Assembly (NCBI GenBank): GCA_965242785.1
Contig: CBDETA010000003.1
Coordinates: 124,001-188,000, forward strand
Direction of reading: 5' to 3'
DNA from: Maricaulis sp965242785
GTDB lineage: Bacteria; Pseudomonadota; Alphaproteobacteria; Caulobacterales; Maricaulaceae
DNA: 64,000 nt
Position 1 is the first letter of the stretch, and each line of letters begins with the position of its first letter. The notes beneath the pieces were generated by a model. That model saw only the letters and a list, made by a program, of their open reading frames with translations. It was not told the origin of the DNA and did not search any database. Position numbers and translations under genes: made by a program. Shown here in pieces: positions 8,296 through 15,958 of this stretch.

Positions 8296-9657
8296 ATGGT
8301 GAAACTTTCGCCTTCTCAAAAAGCCAAGCTGGAAGCGCTTTGGCGAACCATGCCTGCTGACAAGCGGGGGATGCTGCTTGCCTCCGCGCAGGCCGCCGCG
8401 GAAGCCGATTCCGGCTCGCAGAAACTTTTCACCATTATTGCTGAACTTGAGGAATCCACACGCCAGCCGGCGGGTGATCTGGCCAAGCCCTATGTGTTGG
8501 CGCCGTTGCGGGCACTGGTCGGCGACCCGTCCCTGGTGCCGCCTTCGCGGTTCCGCTTCACGCCCGAGGATCTGTCAAAGATCTGGGGGTGGTTGGCGCG
8601 GCATCTTGCCAAGGACCTCGTGGAACGCGCCAAGAAGTGCAAGAAGCCGGAGCCGGATCCGATCTGGTTCGAATTCCGGCGCGAGGCCGGTGAGACCCTC
8701 ACCAAGGCGCTGCAAGCCGCCGAACGGGTTCCCAAGGACATGACGGCGCTGCTCAAGCGTTTCGGGCCGGATGCCAAGGGCATGTTGGTGGATGCGGCGA
8801 CGCTGTTGACCCACAGCGAAGCCATCGCCGGGGCGATGAAGGCCTTGCCCGACAAGATAACCGAGTTTGATCCCGACCTCGTCGAACAGGTCCGTGCGAT
8901 GCACGAGGAGCTGTCCAAGGAGCAGCCTGATGCGGCGCTTTGGATGCTGCTGCTGACGATAGGCCGCCTCAGCCAACCCTGGCAGATTTTCCGTGTCGTC
9001 GCCAAGATCGGCAAGCGCGATGATGACCTGGTGGTGTCCAAGACCGATCTGGCAGCGGTGGGTGACGCCATCCTGGCCGATACCGGCTTCTTCGCCGCGA
9101 AATTGAAACAGCCACCGCAGACTCTGGAAGAGGCCAAGGCGGCTTTCGCACTGTTCGACAATTTCGTGCTGCATTCCTCGGGCATGACGTCCGAGTTCGG
9201 CATCCGCAAGGCGGGCCGCTGGGGGCAGGTCCTGTTCAGCTTGCGCGCAGAGGCGTCGTCAAATGTCGAGAAAATCCTGAACAAGATCCCGCTGGCACTG
9301 GACAGCGGACTGCCGGAACCGCGGCGCGGCCGGTCCGGGCGCATCATTCCGGCGCAATTGCCGAATGCCTCCTCGATCGACCGGGCGGAGGGCCTGTTGT
9401 ACTTCCTGTGCAAGTCGCGGGCTCACACGAATGCCGCGGCAATCGTCTCGACCCACAAGCGCATTCTCGATCTGGCTGAAAAGCGGATGAACGAGGCGGG
9501 CGCGTTGCTGGTTGATCTGGTGGCCTCCAGTGAGGGCCAGAACCGCACGACCGCCCAGGACGGGCTGGAGATCACGGCGCGGCTGCTGGCCATTACCGGT
9601 TTCGAGGAATCGGCCAGCCTGCTGCGCCGTCGGGGCACGGCGGCTGCCGCGGCATAG
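8296..9657 (+). CDS. Conserved hypothetical protein, 453 aa, helical
   Basis: I do not recognise this family. The protein is soluble-looking, without a signal peptide or membrane segment. It is rich in Lys/Ala/Leu helices and begins MVKLSPSQKAKLEALWRTMP. It has scattered distinctive segments (KPYVLAPLRALVGDPS, IWGWLARHLAKDL, GRWGQVLFSLRAEASSN) and a short Ala tail. There is no obvious catalytic motif. Codon usage and GC look like the neighbours. It stands alone between a kinase and a methyltransferase. The upstream 61 bases contain a small inverted repeat, CGAGT...ACTCG, at about 8254-8268. Possibly restricted to Maricaulis relatives, which is my inference only. Confidence 0.7.
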   Translation: MVKLSPSQKAKLEALWRTMPADKRGMLLASAQAAAEADSGSQKLFTIIAELEESTRQPAGDLAKPYVLAPLRALVGDPSLVPPSRFRFTPEDLSKIWGWLARHLAKDLVERAKKCKKPEPDPIWFEFRREAGETLTKALQAAERVPKDMTALLKRFGPDAKGMLVDAATLLTHSEAIAGAMKALPDKITEFDPDLVEQVRAMHEELSKEQPDAALWMLLLTIGRLSQPWQIFRVVAKIGKRDDDLVVSKTDLAAVGDAILADTGFFAAKLKQPPQTLEEAKAAFALFDNFVLHSSGMTSEFGIRKAGRWGQVLFSLRAEASSNVEKILNKIPLALDSGLPEPRRGRSGRIIPAQLPNASSIDRAEGLLYFLCKSRAHTNAAAIVSTHKRILDLAEKRMNEAGALLVDLVASSEGQNRTTAQDGLEITARLLAITGFEESASLLRRRGTAAAAA

Positions 9658-9715
9658 CGTCCCGGCCTGAGCCTGATGGCTTGCCGCTTTGCGCTGGTCG
9701 CCTTAAGTCCGAGGC

Positions 9716-10375
9716 ATGATCGCAACCCCGTCTGATACGCCGACCGCCCTGGAGACTCGCCGCTCTGACGCCGCGCGACTGATGTCGCCCAGCACGGCGC
9801 GAAACCGTGAGGCGATCGCGGCCGTTCTGGCACCGGTTCTGCCGTCGGGGGCCCGGGTGCTGGAGATCGGGTCCGGCACCGGTGAGCACGCGGTGACGCT
9901 GTGCGCGGCCCGTCCGGATATTCTCTGGCAACCCAGCGATCCGGATGCCCGCTCGCGCGAGAGCCAGAATGCCTGGGCCGTGAATACCGCCGGCCGCATG
10001 CTGCCGTCGGTGGAACTGGACCTGTTGCAGCCCGGCTGGACGGACCAGGTGCAGACCCCGGATGCCGTGGTCTGCATCAATGTCATTCACATCTCGCCCT
10101 GGGCGGTGGCGGAAAACCTGGCCAGGGGGGCGGCGCGGCTGCTCAAGCCGGGCCAGCCGGTCTTTCTCTACGGGCCCTACAAGCGGGGCGCCGACACGGC
10201 TCCGTCCAATCTGGAATTCGACCAGTCGCTGAAATCCCGCAATCCCACGTGGGGCGTGCGGGAGCTGGATGACGTGATGGCCCTGTTCGATGCGGCAGGT
10301 TTCGATCTGGCGCGGCAGGAAGCCATGCCGGCCAATAATCTCTCGCTGGTTTTCTTCAAACGGGACGCTGACTGA
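9716..10375 (+). CDS. DUF938 family SAM-dependent methyltransferase-like protein
   Basis: 219 residues with a class I methyltransferase fold: the SAM-binding loop VLEIGSGTGEHAVTL is at about residues 48-62. The DUF938 hallmarks follow, namely an initial SPSTARNREAI, WQPSDPD, INVIHISPW, LFLYGPYKRG-type wording (VFLYGPYKRGAD) and the terminal motif PANNLSLVFFK. The substrate of DUF938 proteins is not established as far as I know. The stop codon overlaps the start of ccmE (TGATG), so the two genes are probably cotranscribed, although no functional link is evident. Confidence 0.88.
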   Translation: MIATPSDTPTALETRRSDAARLMSPSTARNREAIAAVLAPVLPSGARVLEIGSGTGEHAVTLCAARPDILWQPSDPDARSRESQNAWAVNTAGRMLPSVELDLLQPGWTDQVQTPDAVVCINVIHISPWAVAENLARGAARLLKPGQPVFLYGPYKRGADTAPSNLEFDQSLKSRNPTWGVRELDDVMALFDAAGFDLARQEAMPANNLSLVFFKRDAD

Positions 10376-10824
10376 TGCGCCATCGCAATCGTCGCCTTGC
10401 CACCATCGCCGCGGCCGGTGCCGTGCTGATCGCTGCAGTCGCCCTGGGCCTGACCGCCATGCGCGGCGCGATCGTCTATTTCTACTCGCCCAGCGAAGTG
10501 GCGGCGGAGCATCCCGGTCTCGACACGCGCCTGAGGGTCGGCGGTCTGGTTGCGGAGGGCAGTGTCGAGGAAAGCGGCGAGGGTGATGTCGCCTTTGTGA
10601 TCACGGACGGGGTCGCCACGGTGAATGTGCGCTATTCGGGCATTCTGCCGGACCTGTTCCGGGAGGGGCAGGGCGTGATCGTGCAAGGCTTCTTCACCAG
10701 CGAGGACTGGCTGACGGCGGAAACCGTGCTGGCCAAGCATGACGAGACCTACATGCCGCCCGAAGTGGCCGAAGCGCTGCGCGAGGCGGGTGTGTGGCAG
10801 GGCGAAACGGGCGAAGAGCCCTAG
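10375..10824 (+). CDS. ccmE: Cytochrome c maturation heme chaperone CcmE
   Basis: 149 residues. A single N-terminal membrane anchor (about 8-28) precedes an OB-fold periplasmic domain. Covalent heme attachment is at His122 with the neighbouring Tyr126 in LAKHDETYMPPEV, the CcmE signature. The FYSPSEVAAE and LRVGGLVAEGSVE segments are also typical. CcmE receives heme from CcmC and hands it to CcmF/H for holocytochrome c. No other ccm genes are in the window, so the system is split. It would serve c-type cytochromes such as the CcoO encoded at 63628. Confidence 0.95.
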   Translation: MRHRNRRLATIAAAGAVLIAAVALGLTAMRGAIVYFYSPSEVAAEHPGLDTRLRVGGLVAEGSVEESGEGDVAFVITDGVATVNVRYSGILPDLFREGQGVIVQGFFTSEDWLTAETVLAKHDETYMPPEVAEALREAGVWQGETGEEP

Positions 10825-10885
10825 GCTTTGCTTGCAGCGCCGCGCCGGATGACTACGTCTAGTCCTGGCAGAACGGAGCAGCAGC

Positions 10886-12124
10886 ATGGCCAGATCCCAG
10901 CGAGTAGAGTTCACCGGCGCCCAGGGCGATACCCTGGCGGCACGGCTTGATCTGCCGGACGGGCCCGTGCGGGCCTATGCGCTGTTTGCGCACTGCTTCT
11001 CCTGTTCCAAGAACAGCCATGCCGCGCACCGTGTTTCGCGCCGCCTGGCGCAGCAGGGCTTCGGCGTGCTGCGGTTCGATTTCACCGGGCTGGGCCAGTC
11101 GGACGGCGATTTCGCGAATACCAATTTTTCGTCCAACATCGCCGATCTGGTGGCCGCCGCCGGCTGGCTGGAGCGCGAACGTGCGGCGCCACAAATGCTG
11201 GTCGGCCACAGCCTGGGCGGCGCGGCGGTCCTGGTTGCGGCCGGCGAACTGCCGCAAGTGAAGGCGGTGGCCTTGCTGGGTGCGCCGGCCGATGCCGGAC
11301 ATGTGGTCAAGCAGTTCAAGGCACAGGTGGACGAGATCGAGCGCAGCGGCGAGGCCGAGGTGTCGCTGGCCGGACGGCCCTTCCGCATCCGCAGGCAATT
11401 CCTGGACGATATTGCCGATCACAAGGTCGAGGCGGCCGCAAAGGCACTCAAGCGCCCGCTGCTGATCGCCCATTCCCCTGTCGATGAGACCGTGGGCATC
11501 GACAACGCCACGCGGCTGTTCATCGCGGCGCGGCATCCCAAGAGCTTTGTCAGCCTGGATCATGCCGATCATTTGCTTACCCAGCCGCAGGATGCGGCCT
11601 ATATCGCCGATGTCGTCGCCGCCTGGGCCGGGCGGTATGCCGGCGCGGCGTCCGGCGCGGCCGCGCTGTCGGATGCCAAGGCCGTCGAGGTCGCGGAGAC
11701 CGGTGACGGGCGTTACGAAAACCGGGTGCGGGTGCGGGCGCACAGCCTGCTGGCGGATGAGCCGGAATCCGTCGGCGGTGGCGATACCGGGCCCAACCCG
11801 TATGAATATCTGGCTGCGGCGCTGGGGGCGTGCACCTCGATGACGCTGCGCATGTACGCCCAGCGCAAGGGCTGGCCACTCGAGCGGGTCGCCGTGACCC
11901 TGCATCACGAGAAGGGCCATGCCGACGATTGCGCTGACTGCGTTGAGGGCGATGCGCGCAAGGTGGACATCTTCGAGCGCCAATTGGTGATCGAGGGCGA
12001 TCTGGACGCCGGGCAGCGCCAGCGCCTGGTCGAGATCGCCGACAAATGCCCGGTCCACCAGACCCTGCACAACCCCGTCGTCGTGCGCACGCGCCTGGTC
12101 GAGGCGGCTGCACAGGAAACATGA
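10886..12124 (+). CDS. Bifunctional alpha/beta hydrolase - OsmC fusion protein
   Basis: 412 residues with two domains. Residues 1-255 form an alpha/beta hydrolase with nucleophile elbow VGHSLGGAA (Ser109) and HADHLLTQPQ carrying the catalytic His. Residues 270-405 form an OsmC/Ohr-type domain with GACTSMTLRMYA and DKCPVHQTL, which hold the two redox cysteines. OsmC domains reduce organic hydroperoxides, and the fused hydrolase may release peroxidised acyl chains. The fusion is a recurring architecture in proteobacteria, not unique here. The cysteine pair and Ser/His are intact, so both domains should be active. A ribosome site (cggagcagc) precedes ATG 10886. Confidence 0.93.
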   Translation: MARSQRVEFTGAQGDTLAARLDLPDGPVRAYALFAHCFSCSKNSHAAHRVSRRLAQQGFGVLRFDFTGLGQSDGDFANTNFSSNIADLVAAAGWLERERAAPQMLVGHSLGGAAVLVAAGELPQVKAVALLGAPADAGHVVKQFKAQVDEIERSGEAEVSLAGRPFRIRRQFLDDIADHKVEAAAKALKRPLLIAHSPVDETVGIDNATRLFIAARHPKSFVSLDHADHLLTQPQDAAYIADVVAAWAGRYAGAASGAAALSDAKAVEVAETGDGRYENRVRVRAHSLLADEPESVGGGDTGPNPYEYLAAALGACTSMTLRMYAQRKGWPLERVAVTLHHEKGHADDCADCVEGDARKVDIFERQLVIEGDLDAGQRQRLVEIADKCPVHQTLHNPVVVRTRLVEAAAQET

Positions 12125-12140
12125 CGACAAACTTACCGGC

Positions 12141-12159
12141 TGTAATGTTATTGTAATGT
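12141..12159. promoter_or_regulatory. TGTAATGT direct repeat upstream of degP operon
   Basis: TGTAATGT occurs at 12141-12148 and again at 12152-12159, an exact 8-base repeat with an 11-base period, about 95 bases before degP. The operon includes an OmpR-family regulator (13771), for which tandem sites of this period would be a natural target. The half-site GTAAT resembles the GTAAA repeats of enterobacterial CpxR, which also controls degP, though the spacing differs by one base. The functional claim is inference. Confidence 0.45.
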
Positions 12160-12253
12160 GCGAGACATGCCGCGGATAAGCCGGCGGCGTGAGAGTGCCC
12201 CCGTAACTCGCAGAGAACCCGTGTCACTTGCAGAGATAAAGGTCGAATTTTCC

Positions 12254-13759
12254 ATGATGTCTGTTGATCGCATGCGCCGTCTGGGAGGGGTCTCCCTTCT
12301 TGCCCTGTCCACGCTGGCCGCTGTCGCCCTGACCGTCCCGCTGCACAGCGCCGCGAACGCCCAGGACAGCCAGTCTCAGCCGCGCTTTGCGGCTGCCGTG
12401 CCGAACGGGGCACCGATGTCCTTTGCCGATCTGATCGAAAGCGTCAGCCCGGCCGTGGTGACGATCCAGGCCGAGGGCAGCGCGCAGAATGTCGAGCTGG
12501 CCCCCAATACGGAAAACCTGCCGCCGCAATTCCGCGAATGGCTGGAGCGCCAGTTCGGCGGCCAGGCCCCGCAGCAGCCGATGCCGCGCCAGTCGCTTGG
12601 ATCTGGCTTCTTCATCTCGGCCGAGGGCCATATCGTCACCAATCACCACGTCATCCGCGGTGCCGACGCGATCACGATCGGTCTCAGCGATGGCCGTGAA
12701 TTCCAGGCCCGCCTGATCGGCTCGGACGAGCAGACCGACCTGGCCCTGCTGCAGGTCGAGGCCGATGTCGACTTCCCCTATGTCACGCTGGATCGCGAGC
12801 ATGACTATCGCGTCGGTGACTGGGTGGTGGCCGTGGGCAATCCCTTCGGCCTGGGCGGCACGGCGACGGCGGGCATCATCTCTGCCATCGGTCGGCCGAT
12901 CGGCAATTCCACCTATAACGATTTCATCCAGGTCGATGCGCCGATCAACCGGGGCAATTCCGGCGGCCCGACCTTTGATCTCAACGGCAATGTGATCGGC
13001 GTGAACTCGCAGATCTTCTCGCCGACCGGCGGCAATGTCGGCATCGGTTTCGCCATTCCGTCCGACGTCGCGGCCCGCATCATCGCCGATCTGATGGATG
13101 ACGGCGTGGTGGCGCGCGGCTGGCTGGGCGTATCGATCCAGAACGTGACCGCGGACATCGCCAGCGCCCTGGGCCTGGAAGAGACCCGCGGCGCGATTGT
13201 GTCCTCGATCGTCGCTGGCGGCCCGGCCGACCGCGCCGGATTCGAGCGCGAGGATGTGATCCTGGAGGTCAATGGCGACCGGGTCGAAGGCTCGCGCGAC
13301 CTGACCCGCCGGATCGGTGACATCCAGGCCGGTGAGGATGTGCGCTTCCGGGTCATCCGTGACGGCCGCGAACGCACGGTCCGCGCCACGCTGGGGAACC
13401 GTCCCAGCAATGACGAGCTCAATTCCATGCAGGACACGCAGCAGCGCGAGGCCGAGGTATCCTATTTCGGCATGCGCGTAGTGCCGCTGACCGACGAGGA
13501 CCGCGAACTGCGCAATCTGGGCGCCGATGCGCCGGGCATCGTCGTCGACACGCTGGAACGCAATGGTGAAGCCGCCCGCAAGGGTCTGGCCGCCGGTGAT
13601 GTGATCCTGGAGGCCGGCGGCACGCCGGTCGGGTCTGCCGAGGCCTTCCGTTCGGCGGTGGAGAATGCCCGCGAGGACGGCCGCAGCGCCATCCTGCTGC
13701 TGGTCGAGACTCGGGGCGGACAGCGTTATGTCGCCCTGCAGCTCGACGAAGAGGAATAG
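12254..13759 (+). CDS. degP: Periplasmic Do-like serine protease DegP/MucD
   Basis: 501 residues from ATG 12254. The signal peptide has its cleavage site near residue 36 (SAANA/QDS). The trypsin-like domain has the complete triad: His132 (TNHHVI), Asp162 (TDLALL) and Ser236 (RGNSGGP). Two PDZ domains follow, about residues 285-370 (RGWLGVSIQNV, GPADRAGF) and 400-490. It degrades or refolds damaged envelope proteins. Downstream, 11 bases away, are a response regulator and kinase, so the protease is cotranscribed with its probable stress-sensing system. Longer in-frame starts upstream (12158) would place about 32 residues before the signal peptide and are unlikely. Confidence 0.95.
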   Translation: MMSVDRMRRLGGVSLLALSTLAAVALTVPLHSAANAQDSQSQPRFAAAVPNGAPMSFADLIESVSPAVVTIQAEGSAQNVELAPNTENLPPQFREWLERQFGGQAPQQPMPRQSLGSGFFISAEGHIVTNHHVIRGADAITIGLSDGREFQARLIGSDEQTDLALLQVEADVDFPYVTLDREHDYRVGDWVVAVGNPFGLGGTATAGIISAIGRPIGNSTYNDFIQVDAPINRGNSGGPTFDLNGNVIGVNSQIFSPTGGNVGIGFAIPSDVAARIIADLMDDGVVARGWLGVSIQNVTADIASALGLEETRGAIVSSIVAGGPADRAGFEREDVILEVNGDRVEGSRDLTRRIGDIQAGEDVRFRVIRDGRERTVRATLGNRPSNDELNSMQDTQQREAEVSYFGMRVVPLTDEDRELRNLGADAPGIVVDTLERNGEAARKGLAAGDVILEAGGTPVGSAEAFRSAVENAREDGRSAILLLVETRGGQRYVALQLDEEE

Positions 13760-13770
13760 GAGACAAGGGC

Positions 13771-14442
13771 GTGCGCATCCTGATTGTTGAAGACGACCGC
13801 GAAGCTGCCAGCTACATCCGCAAGGGGCTGCGCGAGAGCGGACATGTGGCCGACCATGCCAGCGATGGCGAGGAAGGCCTGGAGATGGCCCGCGCGGCTG
13901 AATATGACGTGCTGGTGGTCGACCGCATGATGCCCCGCATGGACGGGCTGAGCATGGTGGAAAGCCTGCGCAAGGATGAGGACCGCACCCCGGTGCTGAT
14001 CCTGTCGGCCCTGGGCGAGGTGGATGACCGGGTGGAAGGTCTCAAGGCCGGTGGCGACGACTATCTGGTCAAGCCCTATGCCTTTGCCGAACTGCTCGCC
14101 CGCGTCGAGGCCCTGGCCCGGCGTCGCGATCCGGAGACCGTGCGCACCAAGCTGGTGGTCGGCGACCTGGAAATGGACCTGCTGGCCCGCACCGTGGTGC
14201 GCGACAGCGAGGAAATCCTGCTGCAGCCGCGCGAATTCCGGCTGCTGGAATTCCTCATGAAGCATTCCGGCCAGGTGGTGACCCGGACCATGCTGCTGGA
14301 GAAGGTCTGGGACTACCACTTCGACCCCCAGACCAATGTCATCGACGTGCACATTTCACGGCTGCGCTCGAAGATCGACAAACCCTTCCCGCGTGCGCTT
14401 TTGCACACGGTGCGGGGGGCCGGCTACCGCCTGCAGGCGTAA
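13771..14442 (+). CDS. OmpR-family response regulator of the DegP operon
   Basis: 223 residues from GTG 13771, preceded by AGGAGA. The receiver has Asp8/Asp9, phospho-acceptor Asp51 (VLVVDRMMPRMDG), Ser-containing ILSALG and Lys in DDYLVKPYAF. A winged-helix domain ends VRGAGYRLQA. The wording resembles the CopR/CusR/TctD branch. It lies between degP and a histidine kinase, suggesting a role in envelope-stress control analogous to, but not orthologous with, CpxR. The repeat at 12141-12159 is a candidate binding site. Confidence 0.92.
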   Translation: MRILIVEDDREAASYIRKGLRESGHVADHASDGEEGLEMARAAEYDVLVVDRMMPRMDGLSMVESLRKDEDRTPVLILSALGEVDDRVEGLKAGGDDYLVKPYAFAELLARVEALARRRDPETVRTKLVVGDLEMDLLARTVVRDSEEILLQPREFRLLEFLMKHSGQVVTRTMLLEKVWDYHFDPQTNVIDVHISRLRSKIDKPFPRALLHTVRGAGYRLQA

Positions 14443-14448
14443 CCGGGC

Positions 14449-15885
14449 GTGGCGCGCCGTCAGGCAGCCTTTCTCAGGACAACAGCGTTCCGGCAGACCC
14501 TCCTGTCGGCAGCGCTGTTTGCCCTGTCCAGCTTTGTGATCCTGGGCTTTGTGTACGCGGCCTCGGCAGGGATGATGCTGCGCCGTGCGGATGCGGCCAT
14601 CAATGAGGAAGTCGAGGTTCTCAACCAGCGCTTCCAGGCCGGCGGCATCGCCACGGTCAACCGCTATATCCTGCAGCGCACGGTCGGTGGCGGTGCGGAT
14701 TATCTCTATCTGCTGATCCACCCGACGGGCCGGACCCTGTCGGGCAATCTCTCCGGCCTGCCGAATGTGCAGCCGGATGATGAGGGGCGGCTGCAATTCA
14801 CCTATCGCCGGCCCCAGGCGGCCGGCAGTGAGGATGACAGCGAGAAGGATGACCGCACCGCGCGCGGCCAGATCATCGCGCTGCCCTCGGGCTACCGGCT
14901 GTTCGTGGGACTGGATGTGCATGAAGAGACACGGCTCGTCTCGCGCATGCTCAACACTATCCTGGCGGCCTCGGCGCTGGCCCTGGCGCTGGGCGTGGCG
15001 GCCGGGATCTTCGTCAGCCGCCGTTTCGTGCGCCGGCTCGACCGGATCAACAATGTCGCCCGGCGGGTGAAGGCCGGCGACCTGCAGCCGCGCGCGCCGC
15101 GCACCTATACCGGCGACGAGCTGGACGAGCTGTCGGAGAATTTCAACGCCATGCTGGACCGGGTCGAGGCGCTGATGCATCGCATGCGCCACACCGGCGA
15201 CAGTATCGCCCATGACCTGCGCACCCCGCTGACCCGCATGCGCAACCGGCTGGATGAAGCCCTGCGCGAAGATGGCGATCTGGAAGCGCGCGAACAGGCG
15301 CTGGAGCGGGCGGTGGCCGATACCGATGAGCTGTTGGGCATTTTCAACGCCATCCTTTCCCTGTCGCGCCTGGAAGCTGGCGAGAGCCGGGCCTCCATCC
15401 TGCGCCTGGACCCGGCGGATATCGCCGCGGACCTGGCCGAGCTCTACGAGCCGGTGTGCGAGGATGAGGGCCTGTCCTTCAACGCCGAAATCCAGCGCGG
15501 CATGGCCATTCTGGGCGATCGCGGATTGCTGTCCCAGGCCCTGGCGAACGTGCTGGACAATGCCGTGAAATACACGCCTTCGGGCGGAGCGGTGACGCTG
15601 CGCCTGCGCGAGACCGGTGATGGCCTGATCGAGTTCTCGGTCACCGACACGGGTCCGGGCATTCCCGATGTTGATCGTGACCGCGTGACCCAGCGCTTCG
15701 TGCGGCTGGACAATTCGCGCACCAAGCCGGGCTCGGGCCTGGGCCTGTCGCTGGTCCAGGCCATTGCCGATGTCCACAATGGCCGGTTCGAGCTGGGCGA
15801 AGGGCCGGGCGTGATCGATGGCGGCCATGGTCCCGGCCTGCGCGCCGCCCTGGTCTTCCCCAAGGCGCCGCCGGAGACGGTCTAG
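14449..15885 (+). CDS. Sensor histidine kinase of the DegP operon
   Basis: 478 residues from GTG 14449, six bases after the regulator stop. TM1 lies at about residues 18-40 and TM2 at about 167-188. The periplasmic loop carries an acidic patch (GSEDDSEKDDR). HAMP follows (FVRRLDRINNVARRVKAGDL), then HisKA with the H-box DSIAHDLRTPLTRMRNRL and an ATPase domain with NVLDNAVKYTPSGG, TDTGPGIPD and GSGLGLSLV. All catalytic boxes are intact. The acidic loop could bind cations or misfolded proteins, but that is speculative. Confidence 0.92.
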   Translation: MARRQAAFLRTTAFRQTLLSAALFALSSFVILGFVYAASAGMMLRRADAAINEEVEVLNQRFQAGGIATVNRYILQRTVGGGADYLYLLIHPTGRTLSGNLSGLPNVQPDDEGRLQFTYRRPQAAGSEDDSEKDDRTARGQIIALPSGYRLFVGLDVHEETRLVSRMLNTILAASALALALGVAAGIFVSRRFVRRLDRINNVARRVKAGDLQPRAPRTYTGDELDELSENFNAMLDRVEALMHRMRHTGDSIAHDLRTPLTRMRNRLDEALREDGDLEAREQALERAVADTDELLGIFNAILSLSRLEAGESRASILRLDPADIAADLAELYEPVCEDEGLSFNAEIQRGMAILGDRGLLSQALANVLDNAVKYTPSGGAVTLRLRETGDGLIEFSVTDTGPGIPDVDRDRVTQRFVRLDNSRTKPGSGLGLSLVQAIADVHNGRFELGEGPGVIDGGHGPGLRAALVFPKAPPETV

Positions 15886-15958
15886 GTCTCACCGCGCTCG
15901 GATCGGCAAGCGCGGACAGGGCTTTTCCTGACCGGCGGATCGCGCCAGTTTGCCAGAC

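Noticed and set aside
15886..15958. CCGCGCT...AGCGCGG hairpin after the DegP kinase gene
   Set aside because: The stem is 7 bases with a 10-base loop and the T-run is four bases, some distance away. Too weak to call a terminator.
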